A stretch of DNA of 64,000 nucleotides from NCBI GenBank assembly GCA_947184155.2, contig CAMXCT020003702.1, positions 346,001 through 410,000 of the forward strand. Direction: 5' to 3'. Shown here one piece after another: positions 41,390 through 52,130 of this stretch. The stretch comes from Cladocopium goreaui (Eukaryota > Sar > Dinophyceae > Suessiales > Symbiodiniaceae). The notes below the pieces were generated by a model, which made no database searches, had not been told where the DNA came from, and saw only the letters and a program-made list of their open reading frames with translations. A program made the position numbers and the translations under genes. Positions within the stretch are counted from its first letter, which is position 1. Each line of letters opens with the position of its first letter.

Positions 41390-44300
41390 TCATAGTCTTT
41401 GGTAGTGCATCAAGTAGTTCTGGATTCTTCCAGGACGTTCATGCGGCAGCAAGCTTGGGTCTTGTCTGGCTGTCAGTCTCGAAAGGCGGAATCCATGTAA
41501 GCCTTCCAGTGATCGAAACTGGAGTTGTTCTTCGCCTTCTTGCAGGATGAAATAGTTCTGTCCGCGTACTGAGACTGTCAGTACTGCTTCATCTCCTTCT
41601 TGTCCCACCAATGGATGGTAGGGAGCATGCTCGCTGTAGAGCATGTCGATGGTTGCCGAAGGAATTCTCCCATCGTTGAAGTACTGCTGCACATAGGTGT
41701 GAATCGCCACCTGTAGGTTGTTACCCTGGATGGTGAGATGGTGTATCAGATGCTCTTGTCGGGCTCGTGCATGAGCTTGTTGAGTTCGTCGTTCGTACTC
41801 GGTCTGGTCATGGATGAAATCATCCAGAGAAGGATCATCTGCGTGGTCGTACTCCTCCTCAAAGTCTTCGCTCTCTGGCCCTTCTCGGTCTCCATCTCTT
41901 GATCTCGAGGCATCACTTCTAAAGGGTCGTTCCCTTGGTGACTCAGATTCAGGCTGAGGTGATGTCACTCCAGCGTCTCTTTCTTCGTCTGGTTCTTCGG
42001 CTCCAGGTCGTGGATCTTGAAGACGTAGACGTTGTCGTGCAGGTTCTTCAGGATGTGGTGAAGCATGTCGAACTGCTCGGAAAAGTATCTCCAAGTCGCC
42101 ACGGCTGTCGGCAGAATGTCTTCTCAAAGCATCCAATTCCACTGTCATTTCTCCATGATGACATTCCAAGTCGATCACCCTCTCGACGATCGGCATCATA
42201 GCTCTGTTGGTGTGCTCTTCTAAAAGAGTCTTCATGGCCAACAGTCGCCTCCAAAAATGCCATAGTGCTCCACATAGGCAGAAAATCGCCACCAAAATGA
42301 CTGACAAAATGGTGACCTGTACGTATTGCCGGTCTTGTGAAACTGGTCCTCCTCCAAAGTCGTCGGCGCTGCATTGCGCCTGATCCGAGATCTTGTTCGG
42401 CTGTGCTCGGCTGATCACGTTGGCGAAGCACAGGAAATTCAGCAGCCAAAAATTGGCCTTGGTGTTCCACCCAGTTGATGTCGTCCAGGTACTTTGTGAT
42501 GTAGTGTAGAGCTGGATGGCCTGGAGGTCCTCGGCAGTCATGTAGGACTCAAGCCACTTGTCATCTCCCAGCTCCAAATCATCTTCTGTGAAGTCTTTGA
42601 TCTTGGGAAGCCGTCGAGCTTCGATTGCATGGCCAGGCTCGTTGGCGAAGTTCACCTGTCCAGTGCTCATCAAAGAGAGTAGAGGTCGTGAGATCATCAC
42701 CTTGGTCAATGGATCGCTCGTCATTGACTGTGTTGGGATGAGTATCATCCATCTAATGCGTCCTTGAATTCTGGCTTCTCGGATCGCAAGGATGTAGATG
42801 TGTTGGCTTTTGTCTTGAGGTAAGGCTGTAGAGCCCACTGTCAGCGACCAAAAGTCTCGGCAGTCTGTGTAGGAGTCCACAGGCAAGTAGGGAATGCCAG
42901 ATTCCTGCAATGCTGCCAGCTGCTGAAGTGTGGGCTTCTTCTCAGGCATCAAGAGTTCTGCTAAACGTAGGCTCACCAAAGTCGCAGTCTCCAAACCGGA
43001 GATCGCAGCCAAAGTCTCAGAGTGGCTTGTGGAGTATGATACCCTTTTGGCTTTTGAGCCATGAGAGAACAGTATGTGTGCTGTTCCTCCAAAGATCTGC
43101 TCCTCCACATTCTCGCCGTTGATGGTGTGAACCTTCGGGTCAAACTTCATGTTGTCGGGTGCTAGCAGGATCAGCACTCCTTCTTGGGCATATGTGCGCC
43201 CCTTGGACGCGGCAGAGGCATCATGGATGCACAAAAGTTTCCAAGGAACATCCTTTGGGAACTTCTTGAAGATCAGGCCCAGGTTCTCATACTGCTTGAG
43301 CTTGGCTTTGCGAACCACTGCATTGGCTTGTAGGAAGTCATTCACAGTGGCCTTGGTGACCTTGGACTGAAGGATGCCCACGTCGGCTATCAGGTCCAAA
43401 CGTGTGGCCGTAAGCCAAAGCAAACCACCAAGTATGCTGCGGAACTTTGTTGTTTCAGCAGCAGTCAAAGGTCTGTTGCCGTCCTTGGTGTTCTCGATGT
43501 CCTGGGTCTTCAGGGCGTTGACAAACGCTTGTTGATCCATCTTGTACCCGTTGGGAATCTTGGTGTATTGACATCCACAATGGGTGAATGGCGTCATCTG
43601 CAAAGAGATCTTGCCGAAGGCTTTGGTCATCTGCTTGAACTGCTCGTCCAGGAAGGTCTGGCGGCATGTGATGGCAAGGTCGTCCACATGGGTCGTGATG
43701 ACACCTTTGATGGATCCGTCAGGATTCTTGTAGTGCCACAGGCAATCGTCCAGCAGTGATTGAGTACCTCCATTCTCCTCCAGAAACTGGTGTAAAGTCA
43801 TCTGCCAAGCCAAAGGTGCATCCACCAGGCCATACGCAGGTTTGAGGCATTCCAAACCATAGGCGCCATGGAGCTCTTCAGGGACGTTGAAAGAAGGGTC
43901 AAAAGAAGACAAATGTCTCCAGACATTTGGAGGTGGTACTATCACCACTCGGCGAGGCGGTGATGCCAAGCCCTTTTGTGCCAATATTTGGCGAATCTTC
44001 TCAAATGTCAGCCCTTTCAGAAAGGCTCCAGAAACGTCCAGCGAGGCCAAGACAAAGTCATGTGTGGATGCCACACTGAGGATGAGGCGTTGAGAAAGTC
44101 TTGTAGCTGTGGTTGAACGTGTTGGCAACTCCTGCTTTTGTGGGTCTAAGAAACCCCGAGCGCAAAGTCTGCTCTTGGCCTTCATCTTGCCGCAGGGCAT
44201 GCGCTTGTACTTCCGTACCCAAGTTGCGTCCACCACCACAACTTCATCTGGTAAATCTGCCAGAGAAACTTTCTTAAAGACCTTCTCGTTCACAAACTGT

Positions 44301-47300
44301 TCCAGCTCCTGGTGGTCGGAGTTCTCGAAATCCTGCCAGTTGTTGATCAATTGATCTTCTGTCAACGTGTCAGTGTCAGAGTCAACTCTGAAGATCTGGC
44401 CATCTTTGAGGTCGATGTTGAGGTAGGCTTCAGTCTTGCAATGCAAGTGAAGCAGGTAGTTGTTCTTGTTACCTTTGATGTCTGGTGCAGCTTTCTTCTG
44501 TATCCATCTGTCATCGAGCTCGTACCAAATTGGTGTTGGCTCCAGGTTGATCTTTCTTGATCGCTGCATCCAGATTGATCGTTGGTGTAGGAGTTCCGTT
44601 GAAGTCCACAAGATCTTCTGCTTCTTCTTCTCAGGAGCGATGACAACTGTCCTCGTCTCTGGGTCTTTTCTTTTGTGGTCATACGAAACTTCCATCTCAC
44701 CATCATCAAGTAGTTGATCTTGTCCAGGAGTCTGAAGAGGTTTTCTTCGGGTGATTCTTGCAGGCATGGTTGAGTCCTCCTGGTTGTACTTGACATAGCC
44801 ATAAAGGTAGATGTGGCAAAGGTCTTCGATGTTGTGTTTGAGGTATTCTTTGATGTGGATGTGAGAGTCGTTGGGGTTTTCAATCAATGAAAATCCAAGT
44901 GTGCCAAATGGCCAAGTGATCAAGATGCCTTTGGAAAACCTCGGTGTTGAGATAGTTTTCATTCCTCTTCCAAAGCGGATGCCATGTAGTGTGAAGTGCT
45001 CGAAGTGGTACTCCATGAGAGTTTTGGCATCTCGTAGCATCTGATCGCCCGATGGGCTGTCGTTCTTGGGGAACTTGACCATCTTCCAGTCGCCCTTGTC
45101 TTCCGTCAGGATCTCCCCAATGGTAAATGGCCGAAAAGGCGAACACTCTTCCACCACCTGTTTCATCCTCTTCACTGCCTTCTCCACATCAGCTGATGTC
45201 AAAGAGCTGTTCTCGTTGAGGTAGATGAGGAAGGAATCTCGTAGTGGTCGAATGTGCCTCAGGCTCATCAAGTAGGGTTTGCCCTGGAACTCCACGATGG
45301 CGTTGCCAGCTTCTTCATGAACTTTCAGCAAAACGGCTGGTCCTCTCCATCCTTGTCCAGAGCCATCTTCACGGTAGATCTCAATGGAAGTAGTGCCAGG
45401 GACCATATCTTCCAAGGCAAGGCGATGAGGTCTTGAGCGATTTGCCCGTGCAATACGGGATTCCAGTATGGCTCCTTGTGCAGCTTGTAGTGCAATCTGC
45501 CTCAGTCGTAGTGATCGTTCAAAGCTGCTTTCTGCAGTGATGTCTCCAGATGGTTGTTCTGCATCAGGTTCAAGGAAGCCACGTGGAAGAACTCCAAAGA
45601 GTAGTATGGACGGGGTATACCCTCCAACACTCATGGTCAAGTTTTGTGACATAGCTGCTTCTGCAGCCAATTCTTCCATCTCCAACTCGATGCCATAGCG
45701 TCCACTTTCGGCCTGGATCTTCAGCATGGACATCTTCACCAGGTCAATGTGGCGCTCGACCAAACCGGTCGTGGTGTGCATCTGACCTTGCTTCTTGGTC
45801 GTTGTGCCAGCAGGTCTTCTCTCGATTCCAAGTCGTTGGAACTCCTCTCCAGCTTCGATGGTCATCAGTGCTGATTCTTGATCAGTGACGAAAACCTTCA
45901 TTGGACCAAAGTAGCGAATCCAACATTTCATCAAGGTTCCCAGGAGATCTTTGAGATATCGCCCAGGGCAGGAGGTCGCCACCTTGTATCTCGTGGCTTC
46001 GTCAATCACCAGCATGAAAAGATGATCTTGAAATTGAAATTGAAAAGATGATCTTGAAATTGAAAGATGAGCTCCTCGATGTTGGGGACGTCGTCCTGCT
46101 CGAGAGTACTTGCGACAAACAGCGCAAGATGCCACAGCTTCAGCTGCCAGTTGTACAACTTCCCATGGTTGTCCACATCTTTGGAGGATGTTTCGAACAT
46201 CTCCAACTGGAGCATGCCATAGTCGTTCATGTAGACCAACAATGAGTCGTTTCGCCTGTATGGGGTCAGAAGACGCCAGGCGAGGCAGCTTGTGGAAGAT
46301 CCTCCGAAAGTCATACAGAGGTTTGAGTGAACCAGGTCGCACTGCTACTTGTCCTGGCTCTTCGCTATCGCACTCAGGAGGTGGTAGTTGTGCAAGTTCT
46401 CCATCTTGAGTTTCATCCTCATCTTGTGCTGGTTGAGCTGGAACCAATGCTGAAGATGAGCTGGCTGTCTTGGTGGATTCAGGGTCACTTCCAAAGACAG
46501 CTACCAACCAATCTTCTTCAAGGTCAATTGGTTCGTGCCACTGACTGGCACTCATTTCTCGCAAGTCCTCAATCTTTCCAATGGACCATTTTTCTGCAGA
46601 GCCTTTGATGATCAAACGCAAAGGAGCTTCCTCAGCAGTGAGGTATGGAGACGGTGTTGGAAGACTCCAAGGTTGTAGGCATGAAAGAGCTCCCTTCGCA
46701 TCCATGTAGTCGACAAAGATCTTGCGCAGCCATCCAAGAGCAACAGGATCTTGTAGCCATTGAGTTTCAGGAAGATTCTTCTTCTCCTTGTCAGCCTCCT
46801 CATAGCCCTTGATGGACTCGTCCAAGAGCTTCACCATGATCATCTTGAAGATTGAAGCTTGCTCGTTGTTGAAGGCAATGTCGGAGTGAATGGACAGCTT
46901 GCCCTTTTGGATCTTGTCGTTCTTCATGGACTCTTTGCGAAAGAGATCGAACAGGTCGTACTGCTCTTTCTGCTCCTTCTCTGCTTTCTTTCTCTCTCTG
47001 GGATTTTCTCCTTCAGGCCAGCGTCCATGGCGGCATTCACCAGGCACAAAAGAGTGCACAAGATCATCAGTGGCGGCTCTTCCAAGAGCACAGCGCTCAC
47101 ACTTGTAGTAGTCATTGTAGACTGTGGACTTGTTGCTGATGAAGCGCTTGATGTCCTTCACAATGGCTTTCCCCAATGACTCAGGGTAGACTGCAGCAGC
47201 TGTAGTGCGATTAACACCTTGTACTGCTCCTTGAAGCCAGCCATGTTTCTGACCTAAATGGCCAGTGCACCGCTTGACACAATGCTTCAAGGCAAGGTTG

Positions 47301-50209
47301 CTCTGCAATCCAGTTGGTTTCAAAATTGGATTGCCAACTTCATCTTGTGCGCCAAAACGGCATTGATCTGTGCGATCTGCATGGCCAGGGTTTTCTTGAA
47401 GTCTTTCCCACATCGCTGAGGACCATGGCTGTTCCCATATGTAGCCCTTCTTTTTCTGGCATTGCTGTTTGGCCTTCTTCTTGAGGTAGTTGATCACAGG
47501 CATTTCTTCTTCTCGTTCTTGTTGAGTTTGTTGTAGATCTCGTCGAACTGAAGAGATACTCCATGGCCTGCAGCTTGGACTCATAAAGTCAACGTCAGGC
47601 TGGAAGGTCTCTTCAATCTCATCGATGAGTCGCCTGTGAGCAGGGCTTCCAAGATCCCAGCCATATCGGTAGTCCAGCGGGAACATCACCGACAGTCCTG
47701 CGCAAAGTGCGAGGAAGGACAAACGGCCAGAGCCACTACACATCTCCCACAAGTGAAAGTGGGCACCTCTTCTCTTCTTTGCCCATGACCTTGCATTTCT
47801 CGGTGTCACAGGTGTTCGCTGAGTCTTTGTGTAGAACTCTTCAGGGATCGCTTTGTAGAGCTTGCTCAGGTATCGGAGTTTGCTGGGTTTCAGGTGTGCA
47901 GGAAATTGATCGCCTCCGTAGGGCTGTGGAGCTTCGTTGTACTCCTCTTCTAAGTTGTCTGATTTCAGGACCTGGATCTCAGGCTCGTCATCAGCCACTT
48001 TGATCATTTCCGTCTTGTTGTTGAACTTGTCATTCTTGGGCTCAGTGTCAGCTGCAAACTGCAGCTTGGGGTTCTCCGCATTGGAGTCAGGGACATTCTC
48101 AGTGTCGGCAACGTCGATGGACTTGATGTCGTAGTTGCCAGAGTTGTCATTCAAGTCGGACTGCTCACGTGCTACCGTGTGCTTGGAACTTCTTCTTTTC
48201 CACCAAGCCAGGATTTCTTTCTGCTCGTTGAGCGACATGTCCTGGTCTTCCTTGTTGACGGGAAGGATATAGTGTCCAGACTCGGCAAGCAGGAGCTTCA
48301 TTGCCACAAGATTCGCAGCAGGGTCATCAGGTCGATGTCCATTCAGGCTGCAAATCATCACTCCATCTCCATTGTCATACCATTGTGTCATCATCGTAGT
48401 TCGAAGTTGGCGAAGGCTTCCATTTGGAAGAAGTGCAGGGCAGTTGCTGCCATCACCACCAATGATGTCAGCTGTGTACTCTGCATCTTCCGCGCCAATG
48501 CCAAAGGGAATGGAGATCCTGGCAATGGTTTGGTCTGACTGACCTGAGATGCCAGTGACTGTTGTTTGTGCTGCTCCCCAAGTGATCTCGTTGGCCTTCT
48601 CAGGAGGCACCATTCCAGAGTCAAACAGGTCGCGAAGTGTCTCGCTTCCAATCAGGCCTGAACTGGCCCCAGGGTCCACCAAAAGTCCTCGAACTCGTCG
48701 TCCTCGAACTTGATGGAAAACCATTTCACCAACGTCTTCGGTCACTGGGAAGTTCAGCTTCTTTGCTGTGGTGTCATCAGCTTGATCACCTTCTGGTGCA
48801 TCACTGAACCGCACACGCCTTGTTGGCAGCGGCTCCACTTCGTTGAAGGTGTCCCGAATGATGACCTTGTCCAGCTTGTCGGCATCCTCCTTCTCAGGTG
48901 AGCTGATGTTGCTCAGCAGGTAGGCACCACCGTAGTAGTCATTGAAGTTCTTGGGCATGTCTTCAAGCCAAAAGCCTTTGCGTCCTTGTCGGTTGCCATA
49001 GCCACCTTTGCCATAGGATTTGCTTTTGCCGAAGCCTTTCTTGCCATAGGACTTTCCTCCATAGGGTCTGCCACCATAGGATTTTCCTTTGCCTTTTCCA
49101 TATCCTTTGGACTTGCCTTTGCCCTTCATCGGCGTTTTGCCCTTGTAGGTGTCATTCATGGGGCACGCATGAGTGTTGTGCCACTTTGATCCACAGGTGC
49201 TGCAACCCAGTCCCATGGTGGGAGTACGGCCTTTGCCCTTGTAGTAGTCCTTGGACTCCTCTGCATTGCCATCTTGTTGAACTTCTCCATCTTCTGCAGC
49301 AGGGGCTTCATCATCATTCCATCCATAGTCGTAGTCAGGCCACTCCTCATAGTAGGTCTCGGCATAGTCGTAGTCCCAAGGTTGTGGTTGGCTGTACCAG
49401 CCATCATCTTCGTACCAGGCATAGAGCTCGTCCATGTAGTAGTTGGACCCATCGGCATCAGAAGACCACATGTCGGTCACCGCACTCCAGCTCGAGGCAT
49501 CGTCCATGTTGATCTCCTCGTAGTGGGCCGCACTGGAGCCAGAGTCGATGTTCCTGTGGGCCATGCGCAACATCAATGTGCGCACTTCTTCAAAGCGCCG
49601 CATGTCGCCATGTACCTGCAAAAGCAGGTCATCCAGGGACTTCTGATTGAGTCCAGAGCTCTTGAAGTACAGGTACGTCTTGGCAACGTTGTTCAACTCC
49701 AAGCCGCTGTGGGTCATCGCTTCATCCAGGTTCAACTGCCACTGGACGCTCCATTCAGGAAGCGTCATCCTCTGTCGCTTGAACTCGAAGAAGGTCTCAA
49801 GCGCTCTGGTGGCTTGTAGTTGATCTGCTTCTCCAAAGGCTGCCCTCAAAGCGGACATGAGGGCTTGCACGCCCGATGGGATCGCCTGCTGGATGATGAT
49901 GCCACTGCTTGGATCTCGAACCTCGTCGACAGATAGTCGGACAAGTGCAGCGTCGCCAGTGTCGATGTGGCCGTTGGGGTCTGGCAACCTCAATCCCAAA
50001 GCTATCTGTTGGGCACGGCCTCTTAGCCTGCCGGCTAACAGTGGGCCGACTGATTCGTCAGCTCCTTCCTATACTCGGTACCATAGTCTGACTCGCTCCA
50101 TGTAGAGCTTCAGCGGGTAGTTCACCAAGTTGGGCTCCCATCCTGGCGGTATGTCTTTCCGGTATTCCTCTAAGGGAACTCCGCCAGCTTGACCAGGTGC
50201 CGTAGACAT
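41390..50209 (-). CDS. Copia Gag-Pol polyprotein with C-terminal membrane tail
   Basis: ATG at 50209 (MSTAPGQAGG) opens a frame of about 2,940 codons, interrupted only by TAG at 50069-50071 (codon 47); it is open from 50068 to 41390. Numbering residues from 49999: a Gag helical region; CCHC knuckle CSTCGSKWHNTHAC (266-279) followed by GKGK repeats; protease LLVDPGASSGL (D442); integrase zinc motif ending CAVCRK, then VIDEATRY, VTDQESAL and GLVERHIDLVK near 1328-1420; RT with LASLDVSGAFLKG and HVDDLAI (about 2105); RNase H with HDASAASKG and YTDCRDFW. The first catalytic integrase Asp is not obvious because of a local duplication. After RNase H come ~440 more residues: a hydrophobic ANFWLLNFLCFANVI, a transmembrane segment near 2559-2580 (VTILSVILVAIFCLCGALWH), helix and an acidic region. 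Confidence 0.93.
46018..46080 (-). repeat. Short tandem duplication inside integrase
   Basis: The unit AAGATGATCTTGAAATTGAA (plus strand) is present twice, with a third partial AAGATGA. It yields a SFQFQFQDHLF stretch just before the VIDEATRY block, where the first integrase active-site Asp is expected. Confidence 0.75.
50069..50071 (-). other. In-frame TAG within Gag
   Basis: Upstream residues (YRKDIPPGWEPNLVNYPLKL, then YMERVRLWYRV) and downstream residues (EGADESVGPLLAGRLRGRAQ) read as continuous Gag, so this is a genuine internal stop at codon 47 rather than a wrong start. Confidence 0.85.
50207..50209 (-). other. Likely Gag start codon
   Basis: ATG about 145 nt inside the 5' LTR. The next in-frame ATG after the TAG is at 49858. 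Confidence 0.7.
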
Positions 50210-50339
50210 CCTTTGCGGTCGTCACCTCCAGGTTGTCCAGAAGCACAGCAGCCAGCCAAAGATCTCGTAGTGCTCGTGGTGCAAATGGCGTAGGCACAGA
50301 GGCGGTTGAAAGGAAACAACGTGGGGCTGGAGCCTGTCA

Positions 50340-50351
50340 GCTCCGCTACCA
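50340..50351 (-). promoter_or_regulatory. Primer-binding site, initiator-Met tRNA-like
   Basis: TGGTAGCGGAGC, starting two bases after the 5' LTR. It is complementary to a tRNA 3' end GCTCCGCTACCA; eukaryotic initiator tRNAs end similarly (CTCTGCTACCA in human). Confidence 0.75.
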
Positions 50352-50353
50352 AA

Positions 50354-50462
50354 TTTGCAATGGCAGCACTTTTCAAGGTTAGGGCCAAAGGTGCACCTTC
50401 ATGTGCGGAGAGGTGTTGTACCCCATGCTATGTGACATGATGCAAAGTGCAAAAGTCGAGTC
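50354..50462 (-). repeat. 5' LTR (109 bp)
   Basis: Identical to the 3' LTR. At 109 bp it is very short for a copia element and must still hold promoter, R region and polyadenylation signals. Confidence 0.9.
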
Positions 50463-50467
50463 AAACA
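50463..50467. repeat. Copia target-site duplication (5' side)
   Basis: AAACA, matching 41241-41245; the match could extend to AAACATT. Confidence 0.85.
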
Positions 50468-52130
50468 TTGATGATATTCCAACAAACTATCTATCAAAAT
50501 TTCATCCATATTTTAATAATCAGTCAGTATGATTCCTAAAAACTTCATCTCCAGGACCATCCCATCCGCCTGCGACAGTGGTGTATATATATATACAAAG
50601 GAAACTGTCTTTGAGAGAATCAGCCACAACAAACAGTTTCTGGACGGCCTGGGAGGTGCAGCAGCCCATGCTTTGACAAATTCGATGACACTGTATTTTA
50701 GCCAAGATCTGCAGTCAGCGGATCAGTTTTCAGAGGCGAAGCAGACTCAACCAGTGCACCTCCAGCATCACCCAGCATGTCACTCCAGCATGTTATAGTA
50801 CTCTTCGACACTCTATCACTTATCTCATCTCCATGCAATTCGCGGCTACCCTCTTTTCATACTCAGAAGGAAATCGACGACGGTGCAATCCTCTTGAAGA
50901 AACTGTATGTTTCAAGATCTTCAAACATACAATGGTGACACGCCAAAGGGCAAGTGTACTTCTTTGCATGATATGGCAAAAATGGAGACGGTTTCCCAAC
51001 CAACTTGCGCTTTAGAAACCCTTTTCAGATCTGTTCATTTCTTCTATTGCAACCAAGGCATATGATATATCTGAATGTGCATGCATTACGAACCCAAAAC
51101 AACCCTGTCAGAAGATTGGTTGCTCGCTAGTTATTGTTCATTCGACACGTTGTGGAATGCATCTGCCAAAGCGCGTCCGCTACCCATGTCCCAGTCAGTA
51201 AAGATGCCTTGTATGCGCCAAGCAAACATTTGAAAGCAAAAAAACTGCCTGCGCATGCACGATTCGACAGGCCCTCTTGCACTGCACTTACAATTCTGGT
51301 CCAATTGTTTGCTTCAGTTTGCCAGCAGTTTGCTGTATTAATGAATTCGAAGCTATGATTAAAATCAATTTCTATGTAGGTTCACAGGGTTGCAGAATTA
51401 TGGTTCGCCTATGTGATCCTCACCTCACAAATTGGTAGCTCGCCGCTCGTCTGGCCATTCTGGGGCATAATGTCACTTGCCACCACCATCCTAGCTGCGA
51501 ACTGGTTGGCCACTCAATCCACTGTAGGAAGCGATCATGGTGGCTGCTCCTCCCACCATTGGAAGAGACTTGGCTGAGTGGCATTTGATGTCAATGTGGG
51601 TGAGGGATTCACTGAGTTTACAACAATAGGGCAAAACCGTGTACCCTCTGCAAGTCCACATACCCAAGTCAATGCCTCTATTCCTAAAACATAGCTTCAT
51701 CAAGGGTGCTTCCCACAAAGCCCCCACAAATATCCGGTTTTGTTCCCACCAACAGAGGGCGGGAGGATTGTTGCGATGCCAGCTATGCGATACTGTGAGA
51801 GTCACAAACAGGGGACCAGCAGATGATGATGTTGAATTCATGGTTGTTAACTCAGAATTGCTGGAACAATTTACTTCCCAACTTCTTGGTTCCTTTGCAC
51901 TCAAAATTTCCGTTCTCCTCGACTTTCTGCCTCAGACCGTGAGAAATGCGTTCAAGAAGGCCTTTCCAGGGAATGAAGCCAGCACCGATTCAACAAATGT
52001 AATTTGACAGCATCAAGTTTCCAGGAAATCTGCCGCACTGATTTTCCAAAAAGCAAGGACAAATCCAAGTTTGCCCTTGACTTGATCAAGATCAAAAACT
52101 AAACAAGAGCAATCCAGAACACCGAGTTTT
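50468..52130. other. Unassigned; possible exons
   Basis: Open frames occur on both strands (50529-50798 plus; 51491-51904 minus, with LWEAPLMKLCFRNRGIDLGM; 51639-52007 plus, with DDDVEFMVVNSELLEQF). All other genes here are on the minus strand, but I cannot decide strand or splicing, and no domain is recognised. Confidence 0.3.

Larger units (their letters stand above)
41246..50462 (-). mobile_element. Ty1/copia-type LTR retrotransposon, complete
   Basis: A 9.2-kb element on the minus strand. It has a 5' LTR (50354-50462), a primer site, a single Gag-Pol frame (50209-41390), a 3' LTR (41246-41354) and a 5-bp target duplication AAACA. Domain order is Gag, zinc knuckle, protease, integrase, RT and RNase H, which is the copia order. 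The two LTRs are identical base for base, so the insertion is recent. It separates the helicase-like gene from ankyrin locus B. Confidence 0.95.

Noticed and set aside
49274..49819. 181-codon plus-strand ORF
   Set aside because: Antisense to the Gag region of the Copia element.
51640..51660. TACCCTCTG at 51642 as another element copy
   Set aside because: Nine-base match only, with no inverted partner.
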